The notes: a model not told the origin generated them from the sequence alone. A DNA stretch of 64,000 nt from Anaerolineae bacterium (GCA_022841825.1 JALHQT010000001.1:682001-746000); one strand, 5' to 3'; positions 36,150 through 46,126 are shown, numbered from the stretch's first letter. Numbers and translations: made by a program.

Positions 36150-37163
36150 ATGGCGAAGCTTCGCGTGGGAATCAACGGTTTCGGTCGCATTGGGCGTCAG
36201 GTCATGCGCGCCATCCGCGAAAACTACCCCAACGATGTGAACGTGGTCGCTTTCAATGATCTGGGCGACCTCCAGACGATGGCACACCTCTTCCGCTACG
36301 ACAGCAACTACGGGCGCTATCATGGCAAAGTCGAAGTCCGTGAAGACAGCCTGGTGATTGATGGCGATGTCATCAAAGCGTTGGCGATCAAAGATCCTGC
36401 CCAGCTCCCCTGGAAGGATCTCGGTTGCGACATTGTGATCGAAAGCACTGGCATCTTCACAGACAAAGAGAAGGCAGTCAAACACATCGAAGCAGGCGCG
36501 AAAAAGGTCATCATCAGCGCCCCTGCCAAAGGTGAGGACATCACGATTTGCCTGGGTGTCAACCAGGAAAAGTACGACCCCGCCAATCACCATGTCATCA
36601 GCAATGCGTCATGTACCACAAACTGCCTCGCGCCCGCAGCCAAAGTCGTGCATGACAATTATTCGATCAAGCGTGGCATGATGACCACCATTCACAGCTA
36701 CACCAACGACCAGCAAATCCTCGATTTGCCCCACAAAGACCTGCGCCGTGCACGCGCCGCTGCCTTGAGCATGATTCCGACGACAACCGGCGCGGCAAAA
36801 GCAGTGTCGCTGGTGATCCCGGATCTCAAGGGCAAGTTCGATGGCTTCGCCGTGCGTGTCCCCACCCCAACCGTCTCGCTGGTTGATTTTGTCTGCGAAG
36901 TCGAAAAGAGCACGACGGCAGAAGAACTGATCGCTGCCTTCAAAGCCGCAGCAGCAGGACCCATGAAGGGCATCCTCGGCGTCAGCGAAGAGCCGCTCGT
37001 CTCCATCGATTACAAGGGCGATCCCCATTCCAGCGTCATCGACGCCATGAGCTGCATGGTCATGGGCGGCAACATGCTCAAGGTCGTAAGCTGGTACGAC
37101 AACGAGTGGGGCTACTCCTGCCGTGTCGCAGACCTGGTCAAGTTCATCGGCGACAAGATGTAA
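36150..37163 (+). CDS. gap: Glyceraldehyde-3-phosphate dehydrogenase, type I
   Basis: 337 residues. Rossmann [15 protein letters not shown], catalytic Cys in [12 protein letters not shown], phosphate-site [24 protein letters not shown], and [11 protein letters not shown] near the C-terminus. It oxidises glyceraldehyde-3-phosphate to 1,3-bisphosphoglycerate. The helix position after the second strand in the NAD site reads [17 protein letters not shown], typical of NAD-dependent glycolytic forms. First of the gap-pgk-tpiA series. Confidence 0.97.
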   Translation: MAKLRVGINGFGRIGRQVMRAIRENYPNDVNVVAFNDLGDLQTMAHLFRYDSNYGRYHGKVEVREDSLVIDGDVIKALAIKDPAQLPWKDLGCDIVIESTGIFTDKEKAVKHIEAGAKKVIISAPAKGEDITICLGVNQEKYDPANHHVISNASCTTNCLAPAAKVVHDNYSIKRGMMTTIHSYTNDQQILDLPHKDLRRARAAALSMIPTTTGAAKAVSLVIPDLKGKFDGFAVRVPTPTVSLVDFVCEVEKSTTAEELIAAFKAAAAGPMKGILGVSEEPLVSIDYKGDPHSSVIDAMSCMVMGGNMLKVVSWYDNEWGYSCRVADLVKFIGDKM

Positions 37164-37180
37164 TAAACAACTGAGCGAAC

Positions 37181-37268
37181 TGGCAGGTTAGGAGATGCGC
37201 TTCTGGGTCGGGCAATTGATTGCAGCCCAGAAGCGAACTCGCCGATTTGCAGAGTGGCTAACCTGCCA
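37181..37268 (+). promoter_or_regulatory. Nested inverted-repeat structure in the pgk leader
   Basis: Three nested stems occupy the gap-pgk interval: TGGCAGGTTAG (37181-37191) with CTAACCTGCCA (37258-37268), CGCTTCTGGG (37198-37207) with CCCAGAAGCG (37226-37235), and GCAA (37212-37215) with TTGC (37220-37223). All pairs are perfect. It ends 13 bases before the pgk Shine-Dalgarno. No T-run follows. It may be a processing site, a stability element or a regulatory leader. Confidence 0.6.
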
Positions 37269-37293
37269 TCCCGTTTCTCAAAAGGAGTTGCCC

Positions 37294-38481
37294 GTGACCA
37301 AGATGACCATTCGCGATCTCGATCTTAGCGGCAAGCGCGTCCTTGTCCGCGTTGATTTCAATGTCCCGCTCGATGGCACGACCATCACCGACGACACGCG
37401 CATCCGCGCGGCTGTGCCTACGCTTAAAGCGATCCTCGCGCAGAATCCGCGTTCCGTCGCACTCATGTCTCACCTAGGTCGCCCTAAGGGTGGACCCGAT
37501 CCCAAGTACTCGCTCAAACCTGTCGCACCCTCATTAGCGCAGCAGCTTGGTGTGCCCGTTGCCTTCGCGGAGGACTGTGTTGGTGAGGTGGCAGAGGCAG
37601 CCGTTGCAGCACTGCCTGTCGGCGGAGTCATCCTGCTCGAAAACACCCGGTTCCACCCCACTGAGGAAAAGAACGATCTCGAGCTTGCGCAGCAGATGGC
37701 AAAGCTCGGCGATGTCTTTGTCAACGATGCGTTCGGAAGCGCCCACCGCGCCCACAGCAGCACGGAGGGCGTTGCGCGCTATCTGCCTGCCGTCAGCGGC
37801 TTGCTCCTGGAAAAGGAAATCGAATACCTTGGCAGCGCTATCGAGAATCCCAGTCGTCCATTCGTCGCCATCCTCGGCGGCGCAAAAGTCAGCGACAAGA
37901 TCGCGGTCATTGAGGCGCTCCTCGGCAAGTGTGATAAGGTCTTGATCGGCGGCGGGATGGCAAATACCTTCTTCGCGGCACAGGGCATCGCACTGGGCAA
38001 CTCCCTCGTGGAGCCAGATGCGGTCGAAACCGCGAAAATGCTGATGGCGAAGGGTGGAGAAAAACTGATCCTGCCCGTTGACGCCGTCCTTGGCGATAAG
38101 TTCGATGATGCCGCAAACACGATGAAGGTGGATGTCAGCGCAGGCGTACCAGATGGCTGGGCGATCTACGACATCGGCGAGAAGACGGTTGCGTTGTTCC
38201 AGCAGACGATTTCCGGGGCGCAAACCATCGTATGGAATGGACCCATGGGCGTCTTTGAGAAGAAACCCTTTGCTGCCGGGACGCACGCGGTTGCGACGCT
38301 GCTGGCGGAACGCACGCGCCAGGGCGCGGTGACCATTATCGGCGGCGGCGACTCGGTTGCAGCAGTCGAAGATGCTGGTGTTGCAGATCAGATCACCCAC
38401 ATCAGCACAGGTGGCGGTGCCAGCCTGGAAATGCTCGAAGGTAAGGTGCTGCCCGGCTTGGCTGCCCTCAAGGACAAGTAA
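37294..38481 (+). CDS. pgk: Phosphoglycerate kinase
   Basis: 395 residues. GTG at 37294 chosen because AAAGGAG (37281-37287) is six bases upstream and the protein begins [28 protein letters not shown], the usual N-terminus. Other marks: [39 protein letters not shown] and the C-terminal [13 protein letters not shown]...[15 protein letters not shown]. It transfers phosphate from 1,3-bisphosphoglycerate to ADP. Lies between gap and tpiA. Confidence 0.97.
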   Translation: MTKMTIRDLDLSGKRVLVRVDFNVPLDGTTITDDTRIRAAVPTLKAILAQNPRSVALMSHLGRPKGGPDPKYSLKPVAPSLAQQLGVPVAFAEDCVGEVAEAAVAALPVGGVILLENTRFHPTEEKNDLELAQQMAKLGDVFVNDAFGSAHRAHSSTEGVARYLPAVSGLLLEKEIEYLGSAIENPSRPFVAILGGAKVSDKIAVIEALLGKCDKVLIGGGMANTFFAAQGIALGNSLVEPDAVETAKMLMAKGGEKLILPVDAVLGDKFDDAANTMKVDVSAGVPDGWAIYDIGEKTVALFQQTISGAQTIVWNGPMGVFEKKPFAAGTHAVATLLAERTRQGAVTIIGGGDSVAAVEDAGVADQITHISTGGGASLEMLEGKVLPGLAALKDK

Positions 38482-38515
38482 CTTCATCCAGCGGTTTATC
38501 GAGAAGGTGACATTG

Positions 38516-39289
38516 ATGATGCGAACGCCAATAATCGCGGGCAACTGGAAAATGCATAAGACCGCCTCCGAGTCGGTCGAGTTTGTGCGAGAACTCGCGC
38601 CACGCCTCTCTGCTTACCTCGGACGCATCGAATGCGTCGTTTGCCCGACCTTCGTGGCACTGGGCGCGACCGCCCTGACACTGCAAGGCAGCGGGGTCAA
38701 GGTCGGCGCGCAGAATACGCATTGGGAAGAAAAGGGCGCATTCACGTCGCAGATCGCTCCCAACATGCTCGCGGGGTTGGCAGATTACGTCATCATCGGA
38801 CACTCGGAATGCCGCCAGTATCTTGGCGAGACCGACGAGATGATCAATAAGAAGGCACATGCCCTCGTCAAACATGCCCTTAAGCCGATCATCGCGGTTG
38901 GAGAGTCGCTTGCCATCCGCCAGGCGGGGGACGCGATGTCGTTCGTCGGCGCGCAGGTCGTCGCCGCGCTCAAGGACATTCCTGCTGAAGCCATGATGTC
39001 GGTTGTCATCGCCTACGAGCCGATCTGGGCAATTGGCACTGGCATGAACGCGACCAGCGCCGACGCCGCCCAGATTTGTACGGGCATTCGCGGCACCGTG
39101 CGCGGCATTTACGGTGATACGGTCGCCGATGCCGTGCGCATCCAATATGGCGGCAGCGTAAAGCCCGATAACATGGTCGAATACATGAGCCAGTCAGATA
39201 TTGACGGTGCCCTTGTCGGGGGTGCGGCGCTCAAGGTGGACGACTTCACCAAACTCATCGAACTGGCTGCCGAGGCGAAAGGCTTGTAG
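38516..39289 (+). CDS. tpiA: Triosephosphate isomerase
   Basis: 257 residues. IAGNWKMHKT (Lys13 region), catalytic His in IIGHSECRQYLGETDE, catalytic Glu in YEPIWAIGTG, and RIQYGGSVKPDN. AAGGTG (38504-38509) precedes two adjacent ATGs (38516 and 38519); either may be used. It interconverts dihydroxyacetone phosphate and glyceraldehyde-3-phosphate. The reading frame stays open after the TAG stop into the next gene. Confidence 0.97.
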   Translation: MMRTPIIAGNWKMHKTASESVEFVRELAPRLSAYLGRIECVVCPTFVALGATALTLQGSGVKVGAQNTHWEEKGAFTSQIAPNMLAGLADYVIIGHSECRQYLGETDEMINKKAHALVKHALKPIIAVGESLAIRQAGDAMSFVGAQVVAALKDIPAEAMMSVVIAYEPIWAIGTGMNATSADAAQICTGIRGTVRGIYGDTVADAVRIQYGGSVKPDNMVEYMSQSDIDGALVGGAALKVDDFTKLIELAAEAKGL

Positions 39290-39310
39290 GCTCTGGGCAT
39301 CCTCGGCACG

Positions 39311-40414
39311 TTGGCACCTGTCCTGGTGTGTCTCGCCCTGCTCTATCCGCTGGGCGAGATGCGCCGCTGGTTACAGCAGCATGTCTTCAAAGTCGGCTGG
39401 CTCGTGACCAAGAATATTCGCACGACCACTATCCTGTTCTACACCTTGTTTCTCCCTGGCGTCATCCTGTACGAATTCATCTACTGGATGATGGCGGGGA
39501 TACTCAACATACGCGCCGAGCGTGCGCTGTCGTGGCCAGATGCGCAGCAGGTCGCGGAGCTTCGCCTGAACTTTATCAAGTTGGGGCGCAACGTTGGAGC
39601 ATTCCGGCTTGCCATCATCAATCTCGCGCCGTTTCTCGTCGGCACGCTGGTGATCTGGTGGGCGGCATTCAACGTGCTCCAGATTGATCAGGCATGGGCT
39701 ATCCTGGAGGCAGAAGGGCTGCGTGGCGTCGGGGATGCCCTGACACGCCTGTTCAGCGCGCCCGACATTTACCTTTGGGTCTACATTCTGTTTGCCGTCG
39801 GCAATACCATGATGCCACGCTGGTCAGAACTCAAGGGCGCGCGAATCCTGCTCATCATCGCCGGGTTAGCGTTCGCCACCCTGTTAGTCCTGGGTGTCGC
39901 GGACGACTTCATCAGCAACGGGCTGCTCGACCCTTTCAACAATGCGCTAAACTACATCTCGACAGTATTTGTCACCGTCATCATCGTGAACTGTCTGATG
40001 ACTGCGGCGCTTGGCACGATTGAAGCGTTGATTGAGCGAATCACCGGCGATAGCGCAACGTTCGAGCGCGGCAAGCTGGTCGCAATCAGCCGTGCCGAAC
40101 GCATCGAGCAGGAGCGCGTCGCTGCCGAAAAAGCGCGCAAAGCGGCACAGGCTGCCCGCGAACGCAAGCCTGGCACCGCCAGCGGTCCACCCAGCATCTA
40201 CCGCTTTCCCCTGCCCACTCCACCTGCGGGCAGTCGTGACGAGACCATCTCCGTGCGGCGTGACGACGAGCGTATCCTGCCCAGTGGCGCGCCTACCGCC
40301 TCACCGCCTGCCCCACCCGTCCTTCCTAACCTTGCTCCGGTTGCGCCGCCCGCTCTATCCGCGTTACCCATCAACTCGGACGACGAACATACCGATCAGG
40401 AAACAGATGGTTAG
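39311..40414 (+). CDS. Membrane protein with proline-rich cytosolic tail, function unknown
   Basis: 367 residues from the TTG at 39311; the frame is open back to the tpiA stop, so a CTG at 39293 is also possible. About six hydrophobic helices (near 1-15, 32-60, 95-118, 145-162, 172-192 and 208-225 of the chain) are followed by a basic, Ala/Glu/Arg-rich helix (about 245-280) and a Pro-rich low-complexity tail (290-360) ending in acidic residues. No family recognised. It follows tpiA by 21 bases and overlaps the convergent WecA-like gene by four bases. Confidence 0.6.
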   Translation: MAPVLVCLALLYPLGEMRRWLQQHVFKVGWLVTKNIRTTTILFYTLFLPGVILYEFIYWMMAGILNIRAERALSWPDAQQVAELRLNFIKLGRNVGAFRLAIINLAPFLVGTLVIWWAAFNVLQIDQAWAILEAEGLRGVGDALTRLFSAPDIYLWVYILFAVGNTMMPRWSELKGARILLIIAGLAFATLLVLGVADDFISNGLLDPFNNALNYISTVFVTVIIVNCLMTAALGTIEALIERITGDSATFERGKLVAISRAERIEQERVAAEKARKAAQAARERKPGTASGPPSIYRFPLPTPPAGSRDETISVRRDDERILPSGAPTASPPAPPVLPNLAPVAPPALSALPINSDDEHTDQETDG

Positions 40415-41544
40415 CTTTTGCCGATGTTGATGCCTTTTCGATCACCATGCTTCTGAAGACGCTCAACCAGAAAAAAGCCGAGCACGACCAGCGCCATCAT
40501 CGCTAGAAGCGCCATCAGCTTGAAGAACTGGCTCTCGATGACCAGTGTCAATACGCCAAACAGTGCGCAAAACACATAGTAGAACGACACGATCTGCCGC
40601 TGGCTGAAGCCCATGTCCAGTAAGCGAAAGTGCAGATGACCGCGATCTCCGCGAAACGGGCTGCGTCCCTGCATCAGACGGTTCGCCGCCTGCCAGGCGG
40701 CGTCCAGCAGCGGCAGCGCGATCACAAACAGGATGGTCGCCATCTTCGCCCCGCCAATGATCGCCAATGCACCCAGGATGTACCCTAACGTGACCGCTCC
40801 GCTGCCCATGAAGATGCGTGCAGGGTAGAAGTTGAACAGAACAAACCCCAGTGCCGACCCCATCAGTGCCAGGTGCAGCAAACCAACGCTGGTTTGTCCG
40901 AGGATGAACACGCTGTTGACAAAGAGAACAATGCCCGCGATGAAAGCAACCCCGCCCGCCAATCCATCCAAGCCGTCAAGAAAGTTGACGGTATTCATGG
41001 TGACGACAAGCCAGAAGGCAGTCAATATGATCGTGACGAGCGGATGCCAGGGGTCAGTTTGCTGCCCGGTAAACGGATTATTGAAGTATTCAATGAAGAC
41101 CTGGAATCCAATCGCAATGGCGGCTGCAATGAACTGAATGGCGAACTGTGGCAGGGCTTTCAGCTCGTACCGGTCATCGATAACCCCGACCACCGAGAGG
41201 AACAACGCCCCGACGACCAGCCCCGCCAGGCGCGTAAGCTCATTCGGGTCAAAGCGCGGCACAGGGAGCTGCTGTGCCAGCAAAACGGTGATGACAAACC
41301 CCAGCGAAAGCGCCACGCCACCCAGCTTACTGACACGTCGGTAGTCCGCCTCGGCAGTGCGACGCCCACCCGCTTTAGACGTTATCCCCCATCGCTTCCC
41401 CACCCAGTCACAGACAGGCATGAGCAGCAGTGTCAGGCTGAGCGCAGTAGTAAACGTAATGACAAAGGCGAATACCTCAAGCAAGGGGTTATGTCCCAAA
41501 CTGGCGGTCGCCTGCGTCGCCCAGCCCAGGAACAATATAGCCAA
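40411..41544 (-). CDS. Undecaprenyl-phosphate sugar-1-phosphate transferase (WecA/TagO/MraY-like)
   Basis: 377 residues with about eleven membrane helices. Motifs: KLGG (KLGGVALSLG), IDDRYEL (Asp-Asp-Arg), NTVNFLDGLDGLAGG (Mg/nucleotide-binding) and the His-rich cytosolic loop FRGDRGHLHFRLLDMGFSQRQ. It attaches a sugar-1-phosphate (often GlcNAc) to undecaprenyl phosphate, the first step of many surface polymers. The ATG start overlaps upp by 56 bases; a TTG at 41484, just after the upp stop, would remove the overlap. It may prime glycans for the ligases and transferases elsewhere in the window. Confidence 0.88.
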   Translation of the reverse strand: MAILFLGWATQATASLGHNPLLEVFAFVITFTTALSLTLLLMPVCDWVGKRWGITSKAGGRRTAEADYRRVSKLGGVALSLGFVITVLLAQQLPVPRFDPNELTRLAGLVVGALFLSVVGVIDDRYELKALPQFAIQFIAAAIAIGFQVFIEYFNNPFTGQQTDPWHPLVTIILTAFWLVVTMNTVNFLDGLDGLAGGVAFIAGIVLFVNSVFILGQTSVGLLHLALMGSALGFVLFNFYPARIFMGSGAVTLGYILGALAIIGGAKMATILFVIALPLLDAAWQAANRLMQGRSPFRGDRGHLHFRLLDMGFSQRQIVSFYYVFCALFGVLTLVIESQFFKLMALLAMMALVVLGFFLVERLQKHGDRKGINIGKS

Positions 41545-42112
41545 TCTCGTTCAAATGATCGTCAATCGCCGCGAGATGGATCGGGACATCCGGATGTGCG
41601 TGGGAGAGGCGTTCCACGCCCTCAGGAGCGGCGATAAGTCCCACGTACTTGATGCGCTGCACACCCGATTGCTTGAGCATCTCAATCGCCGCCACCGCCG
41701 AACCGCCTGTCGCCAGCATCGGATCGAGGATCAGGCACAGACTTACGCTCGTCGCTTGCGGCAGACGGTTGTAGTAGAGTACTGGTTGCAGGGTCTCCTC
41801 GTTGCGATACAAGCCAATGTGCCACACCTGAACATTTGGCAGCAGCTCAAGTACGCCATCGACCATGCCCAACCCTGCGCGCAGTACTGGAACAACCCCG
41901 ATAGTCTCGACTGCTTTGGCACAGGTTGCATCACCCATCGGCGTCCGCACTGTCGCGGGCGAAAGTGCAAGATCCTGTGTCGCTTCGTAACACAAGAGCA
42001 GCGCCAGTTCTTTCATCAATTCACGAAAAGCACGGAAATCCGTATTGACATCGCGCAGTACCGCCAATTTGTGCTTTACCAGCGGGTGCGACGAAACATG
42101 TACTTGTGTCAT
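41489..42112 (-). CDS. upp: Uracil phosphoribosyltransferase
   Basis: 207 residues from the ATG at 42112 (the ORF extends further upstream, without support). VSSHPLVKHKLAVLRD at the N-terminus, PVLRAGLGMVDG, the PRPP loop DPMLATGGSAVAAIEML, and the uracil-binding C-terminus IPGLGDAGDRQFGT (here YIVPGLGDAGDRQFGT). It salvages uracil to UMP. Divergent from ruvB. Confidence 0.95.
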   Translation of the reverse strand: MTQVHVSSHPLVKHKLAVLRDVNTDFRAFRELMKELALLLCYEATQDLALSPATVRTPMGDATCAKAVETIGVVPVLRAGLGMVDGVLELLPNVQVWHIGLYRNEETLQPVLYYNRLPQATSVSLCLILDPMLATGGSAVAAIEMLKQSGVQRIKYVGLIAAPEGVERLSHAHPDVPIHLAAIDDHLNEIGYIVPGLGDAGDRQFGT

Positions 42113-42280
42113 GAGTCCCCCAGTTCCCAACCGTCTCGCACGCAGGCGAGCGCCGATCAACCGGGAGGTAAGGTTACCACAGCCAGGGCTGAATAGCACC
42201 CAACTCCCTGGTTGTTCCTTCTAGCCCCGGCGACTGTTGTGTATACTTTCATCAGACCATTTGTACGCATCGGATCAGCT

Positions 42281-43306
42281 ATGCAACCACCGAGACCTGT
42301 CAACCCCAGCCAGATCCCCGGCGATGATCGCGAAAACGTCGCGCTCCGCCCGCGCACATTAAAGGACGTCCTGGGGCAGGATGCTGTTCGTGCGCGGCTC
42401 GAAATCAGCATCGAAGCGGCAAAGGGGCGCGGCGAGCCTATCGAGCATGTGCTTTTCTATGGTCCTCCGGGGTTAGGCAAGACCTCATTCGCCCACATCA
42501 TCGCCAATGAGATGAAAGTCAACATCAAGATTACATCGGGACCCAGCATTGAACGGGCTGGCGACCTCGCAGCCATACTCACTGCCATCAAGCCCAACGA
42601 CATCCTCTTCATTGACGAAATCCACCGCCTGGGGCGCGCAGTCGAAGAAATCCTCTATCCAGCGATGGAAGACTTCGCGCTCGATATTGTCATAGGCAAA
42701 GGTCCAGGCGCAAAGTCGATGCGGTTACGGCTGCCCCGCTTCACGGTCGTGGGCGCAACCACCCGCCTTTCACTCCTCAGCAATCCGCTGCGCGATCGTT
42801 TTGGCATCCAGTTTCGTATGGACCCCTACGACCTGCGGTCTTTGGAGCAGATTGTCAGCCGAGCGGCTGCGATGCTCAATGCGGAGATCAAGCAGGAAGG
42901 GATTTCCGAGATCGCCCGGCGCGCGCGAGGCACGCCGCGCATCGCGCTCCGGCTGCTGCGCCGCGTCCGCGACTATGCCCAAGTCCGTGCGGATGGCATC
43001 ATCAACGGTCGCGTCGCAGGCGAAGCACTCAACATGATGGAAATCGATCATCTCGGTCTGGATGAGACCGACCTGCGCATCCTCCGCTGCATCATCGAGA
43101 AATTCAACGGGGGCCCCGTCGGTCTGGAGACCATCGCAGCCGCCATTAACGAAGACAGTGCGACGGTCGAAGATGTCTATGAGCCGTATTTGCTCCAATT
43201 GGCGTTCATCAAGCGCACACCGCGCGGGCGTGTCGCCATGCCCTCCGCCTATGAGCACCTGGGGCTGACTCCCCCGCCGACCTTTGAGCAGCCCCGCCTG
43301 ATCTGA
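42281..43306 (+). CDS. ruvB: Holliday junction branch-migration helicase RuvB
   Basis: 341 residues. Walker [30 protein letters not shown], Walker [17 protein letters not shown], the RuvB beta-hairpin region with [26 protein letters not shown], sensor FGIQFRM and the C-terminal winged helix ending [14 protein letters not shown]. It is the ATP-driven motor of RuvABC in homologous recombination. ruvA and ruvC are not in the window. A TATACT at 42242-42247 may be the -10. Confidence 0.97.
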   Translation: MQPPRPVNPSQIPGDDRENVALRPRTLKDVLGQDAVRARLEISIEAAKGRGEPIEHVLFYGPPGLGKTSFAHIIANEMKVNIKITSGPSIERAGDLAAILTAIKPNDILFIDEIHRLGRAVEEILYPAMEDFALDIVIGKGPGAKSMRLRLPRFTVVGATTRLSLLSNPLRDRFGIQFRMDPYDLRSLEQIVSRAAAMLNAEIKQEGISEIARRARGTPRIALRLLRRVRDYAQVRADGIINGRVAGEALNMMEIDHLGLDETDLRILRCIIEKFNGGPVGLETIAAAINEDSATVEDVYEPYLLQLAFIKRTPRGRVAMPSAYEHLGLTPPPTFEQPRLI

Positions 43307-43311
43307 GCAGT

Positions 43312-44694
43312 TCAGTTTCCAGGTGGCGGCAGTGGTGGCGCGTTCGGGCGGGAGGCTGCCACGCTTTCCAGAATCGCTCGCATTTGCTGCTTGGTGTCCA
43401 GTGGCAGACTCGACTGCTCGATCAGCGTGTTGATCTGGCTTTCCGCCGTCTGGGCGGTGAAGGATGCCATCTCTTGATCAATCAGACCCTGCCCCCACTG
43501 GTCGCTTTCCGAGGCAAATACCTGCTCACAAGCCTGGATCGTCTCGACAAAGTAGCTCTTTCGGTCAGGACCTTCACCATAAGTCAGCTTTGCGGAAGCG
43601 CCGCGAAGCTGTGCGACGGTATCATCGTAAACACGCTGCTGCCTGTCCCATCCATAGACCTGGTGAAAAGCGGCAAGTGCCGCCGCCAAAGCAGGCAGCG
43701 CCGTCGGCAGCAGTTGAATGATGAAATTGTCCGTAAGCTGCGCACTCAGGGCACCGATCAGACCCACGGCAGACACAAAGAGGGCAGAGATCAGCATCGC
43801 GAAATTGCTGTTGTACTCAAATTCCTGTTTTCGATTGCGGTACCACGTCGTCTGCGCCTGCAAGCGGCGCTCGCGATAGATGTACGTCAGAAACTCAAGC
43901 TCATCCTGACTCAGGCGCTTCTCTACGGGAATAGGTTGAACCTCTGGCAGAACCGAAGCCGTCTTCTGCGCCTCGTCCATATTTAATGACGACCCGATAT
44001 TCTCGATCTGGGTGATCACTTCCGCGAGTTTCGTGCGTCGCGCGGCAGGTTCACCGGAATAGGGTTCCGCACGAGTGATAAAGAGATAATAGTGTCGGCG
44101 CATCGCTTCCGCCTTGCGCCTGTTGACGAACCAGCGGAGCTGTGGGCGTCGCGACTGGTTCAGCGCGGATGCCGCCGCGGTGATGACACCGCAAACCGCC
44201 GTGATCAACCACGCAAAGCCACCGAGAGTGCCGCTTGGGTCAAAACGCGGACTTAGCACCCCGATCACACTCATGATCGTCGTGATGAAAGCACCGATGA
44301 TAAACACCCAGTTGAACCAGTAATAGCTGTTCTGGTAGTACAAGGCATCATGATCGAATTGATAGAGGCGATCCACGAAAGATGCATCGGCGATCTGGCT
44401 GATCGGTTCCTCAAGCATGAACTGGGCATCCGCACGCAGGCGCTTCAGCGCGCCCTCCGGCAGCCCGTTATCCTTATTGTGGCGCGCAATATCTTCCAGC
44501 GTGATGAAACCGCTTCGTATCAGGCGCTTACGATAACTCTCCGCATCGGCTGGACGCTGGTACTCGCGCGGAAATCCCAGTTTTGGTAGTCGGCGGATGA
44601 AGAACAGATCTTTGAACCCGATCTTCTCGGTCACGCCGCCGCTTGCTTCGTCCGGCGTCTTGATCACTTTGTTAGTTGGAGGTTGAGGAGTCAT
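43312..44694 (-). CDS. Membrane protein with two SLATT/DUF4231-like units
   Basis: 460 residues from the ATG at 44694. The chain holds two similar units, each with a helix carrying Arg/Tyr residues, a two-helix membrane hairpin and a cytosolic Tyr/Arg helix: first near 105-215 (YYWFNWVFIIGAFITTIMSVIGVL ... QLRWFVNRRKAEAMRRHYYLF), second near 265-385 (TWYRNRKQEFEYNSNFAMLISALFVSAVGLIGAL ... YGWDRQQRVYDDTVAQL). This fits SLATT/DUF4231 domains, which in conflict systems act as pore-forming effectors with nucleotide sensors. No CD-NTase or other sensor is adjacent, so a defence role is unproven. Confidence 0.6.
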   Translation of the reverse strand: MTPQPPTNKVIKTPDEASGGVTEKIGFKDLFFIRRLPKLGFPREYQRPADAESYRKRLIRSGFITLEDIARHNKDNGLPEGALKRLRADAQFMLEEPISQIADASFVDRLYQFDHDALYYQNSYYWFNWVFIIGAFITTIMSVIGVLSPRFDPSGTLGGFAWLITAVCGVITAAASALNQSRRPQLRWFVNRRKAEAMRRHYYLFITRAEPYSGEPAARRTKLAEVITQIENIGSSLNMDEAQKTASVLPEVQPIPVEKRLSQDELEFLTYIYRERRLQAQTTWYRNRKQEFEYNSNFAMLISALFVSAVGLIGALSAQLTDNFIIQLLPTALPALAAALAAFHQVYGWDRQQRVYDDTVAQLRGASAKLTYGEGPDRKSYFVETIQACEQVFASESDQWGQGLIDQEMASFTAQTAESQINTLIEQSSLPLDTKQQMRAILESVAASRPNAPPLPPPGN

Positions 44695-44785
44695 ATGCAC
44701 CTCGGCGCAAAGAATGAAGTAAAGACATGCTAGAATTCTACAATGGACGGCGGGATCACGCTGCATAGTTCAGGCGGGGACAGGC

Positions 44786-45028
44786 ATGGACTTAGGACAA
44801 ATCGGGCGAATTCTCCTGTTCATTGGCATCACCGTTGCACTACTCGGCGCACTGCTCATGCTGGCAGCGCGTATTCCCGCGCTTTCACGCCTTGGCAGCC
44901 TTCCGGGTGATATCCGCATTGAAGGCAGTGGTTTCACTTGTCTGTTTCCTATCGTGACAACGATTCTCCTGAGCGTCATCGCGACCATCGTCCTCAATGT
45001 CATCATTCGGATCATCAACCGACCGTAA
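44786..45028 (+). CDS. DUF2905 family small membrane protein
   Basis: 80 residues, two membrane helices (about 8-28 and 52-75) with the conserved loop LSRLGSLPGDIRIEGSGFTCLFPIVTTILLS. DUF2905 proteins are small integral proteins of unknown function and are often found next to queA or ruvB, as here. GGGG just upstream of the ATG serves as ribosome binding site. Confidence 0.85.
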   Translation: MDLGQIGRILLFIGITVALLGALLMLAARIPALSRLGSLPGDIRIEGSGFTCLFPIVTTILLSVIATIVLNVIIRIINRP

Positions 45029-45047
45029 CCGAAAGTAATCACCTCCC

Positions 45048-46112
45048 ATGCATCTGTCCGACTTCGATTACAATCTGCCACAGCTGTTCATCGCGCAAAC
45101 ACCCATTGAGCCGCGCGATGCCTCGCGTCTGATGCTCCTCGACAAAAAGACCGGCACAATCGAGCATCGTGTATTTCGAGACATCCTTCACCTGCTCAAT
45201 CCTGGCGATTTGCTTGTGCTGAATGATACGCGCGTCATCCCCGCGCGCCTGCACGCGCTTAAGCCGACGGGCGGCGCGGTCGAAATCCTGCTGCTGCGCC
45301 AAACCAGCACAACGGACTGGCAGGCGTTGGTGGGCGGGAGAGGAATCAACGCCGGGATGAAACTGAGTCTTGTCGGCAGTGATATTCAGGTGGAAGTCCT
45401 CGAAAACCTGGCAGAGGCAGAGCGGCTCATACGCTTCAGCGAGCCAATCAACCCATACCTGGTAGAACTGGGGGAAATGCCGCTGCCACCCTATATCACC
45501 GCACCGCTAGGCGATGCCGAACGCTACCAGACCGTCTACTCGCGCGATGAAGGCAGCGCAGCAGCACCAACAGCGGGGCTGCACTTCACCCCGGACTTGC
45601 TGATTGCCCTGCGGAATAAGGGGGTCGGCTTTGCCTACTGCACGCTCCACATCGGCTTGGGTACATTCAAACCTGTCAATGTCGAGCGAGTCGAAGACTA
45701 TCATATCCACGCCGAGCGCGCGCTGCTGAAACCCGATGATGCACGCCTCATCAACGACGCGAAACTCGCGGGTGGTCGCGTGATCGCCGTGGGGACGACG
45801 GTCGCCCGCACGCTGGAGACGGCGGGCATCCTCAGCGCGGGCGGCGACCCAGCCAACCCGAACGCAAACCAGGATACCTGTGCCTGGCGTCCCGTCATCG
45901 CCTTCGAGAGCAACACGACCCTGTTTATCTATCCTGGCTACACATGGCGCGTGGTAGATGCCATGATCACCAACTTCCATCTGCCGAAGTCGTCGCTGCT
46001 GATGATGATCAGCAGCCTGGTGGGGCGCGAACCCCTGCTGAATGCCTATGAAGTTGCAAAACGTGAAGGGTATCGCTTCTTCAGCTTCGGCGATGCCATG
46101 TTCATTTCATAG
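45048..46112 (+). CDS. queA: S-adenosylmethionine:tRNA ribosyltransferase-isomerase
   Basis: 354 residues covering the full QueA length. Motifs: FDYNLPQLFIAQTPIEPRDASRLM, LLVLNDTRVIPARL, GEMPLPPYI, DEGSAAAPTAGLHFTP, TLHIGLGTFKPV and the C-terminal TNFHLPKSSLLMMISSLVGRE. It transfers and isomerises the ribosyl part of SAM to make epoxyqueuosine in tRNA. Nineteen bases after DUF2905; likely co-transcribed. tgt is not in the window. Confidence 0.97.
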   Translation: MHLSDFDYNLPQLFIAQTPIEPRDASRLMLLDKKTGTIEHRVFRDILHLLNPGDLLVLNDTRVIPARLHALKPTGGAVEILLLRQTSTTDWQALVGGRGINAGMKLSLVGSDIQVEVLENLAEAERLIRFSEPINPYLVELGEMPLPPYITAPLGDAERYQTVYSRDEGSAAAPTAGLHFTPDLLIALRNKGVGFAYCTLHIGLGTFKPVNVERVEDYHIHAERALLKPDDARLINDAKLAGGRVIAVGTTVARTLETAGILSAGGDPANPNANQDTCAWRPVIAFESNTTLFIYPGYTWRVVDAMITNFHLPKSSLLMMISSLVGREPLLNAYEVAKREGYRFFSFGDAMFIS

Positions 46113-46126
46113 GCGCAGCGGCGGAT

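Noticed and set aside
37181-37268. T-box or known riboswitch before pgk
   Set aside because: No T-box sequence TGGNACCGCG and no terminator; the nested stems do not match a riboswitch I know.
37534-38544. Minus-strand ORF of 336 codons opposite pgk
   Set aside because: Antisense to phosphoglycerate kinase, no motif, no Shine-Dalgarno.
43312-44694. Complete anti-phage defence system around the SLATT-like gene
   Set aside because: Flanking genes are ruvB and DUF2905/queA; no nucleotide cyclase, nuclease or toxin gene accompanies it.
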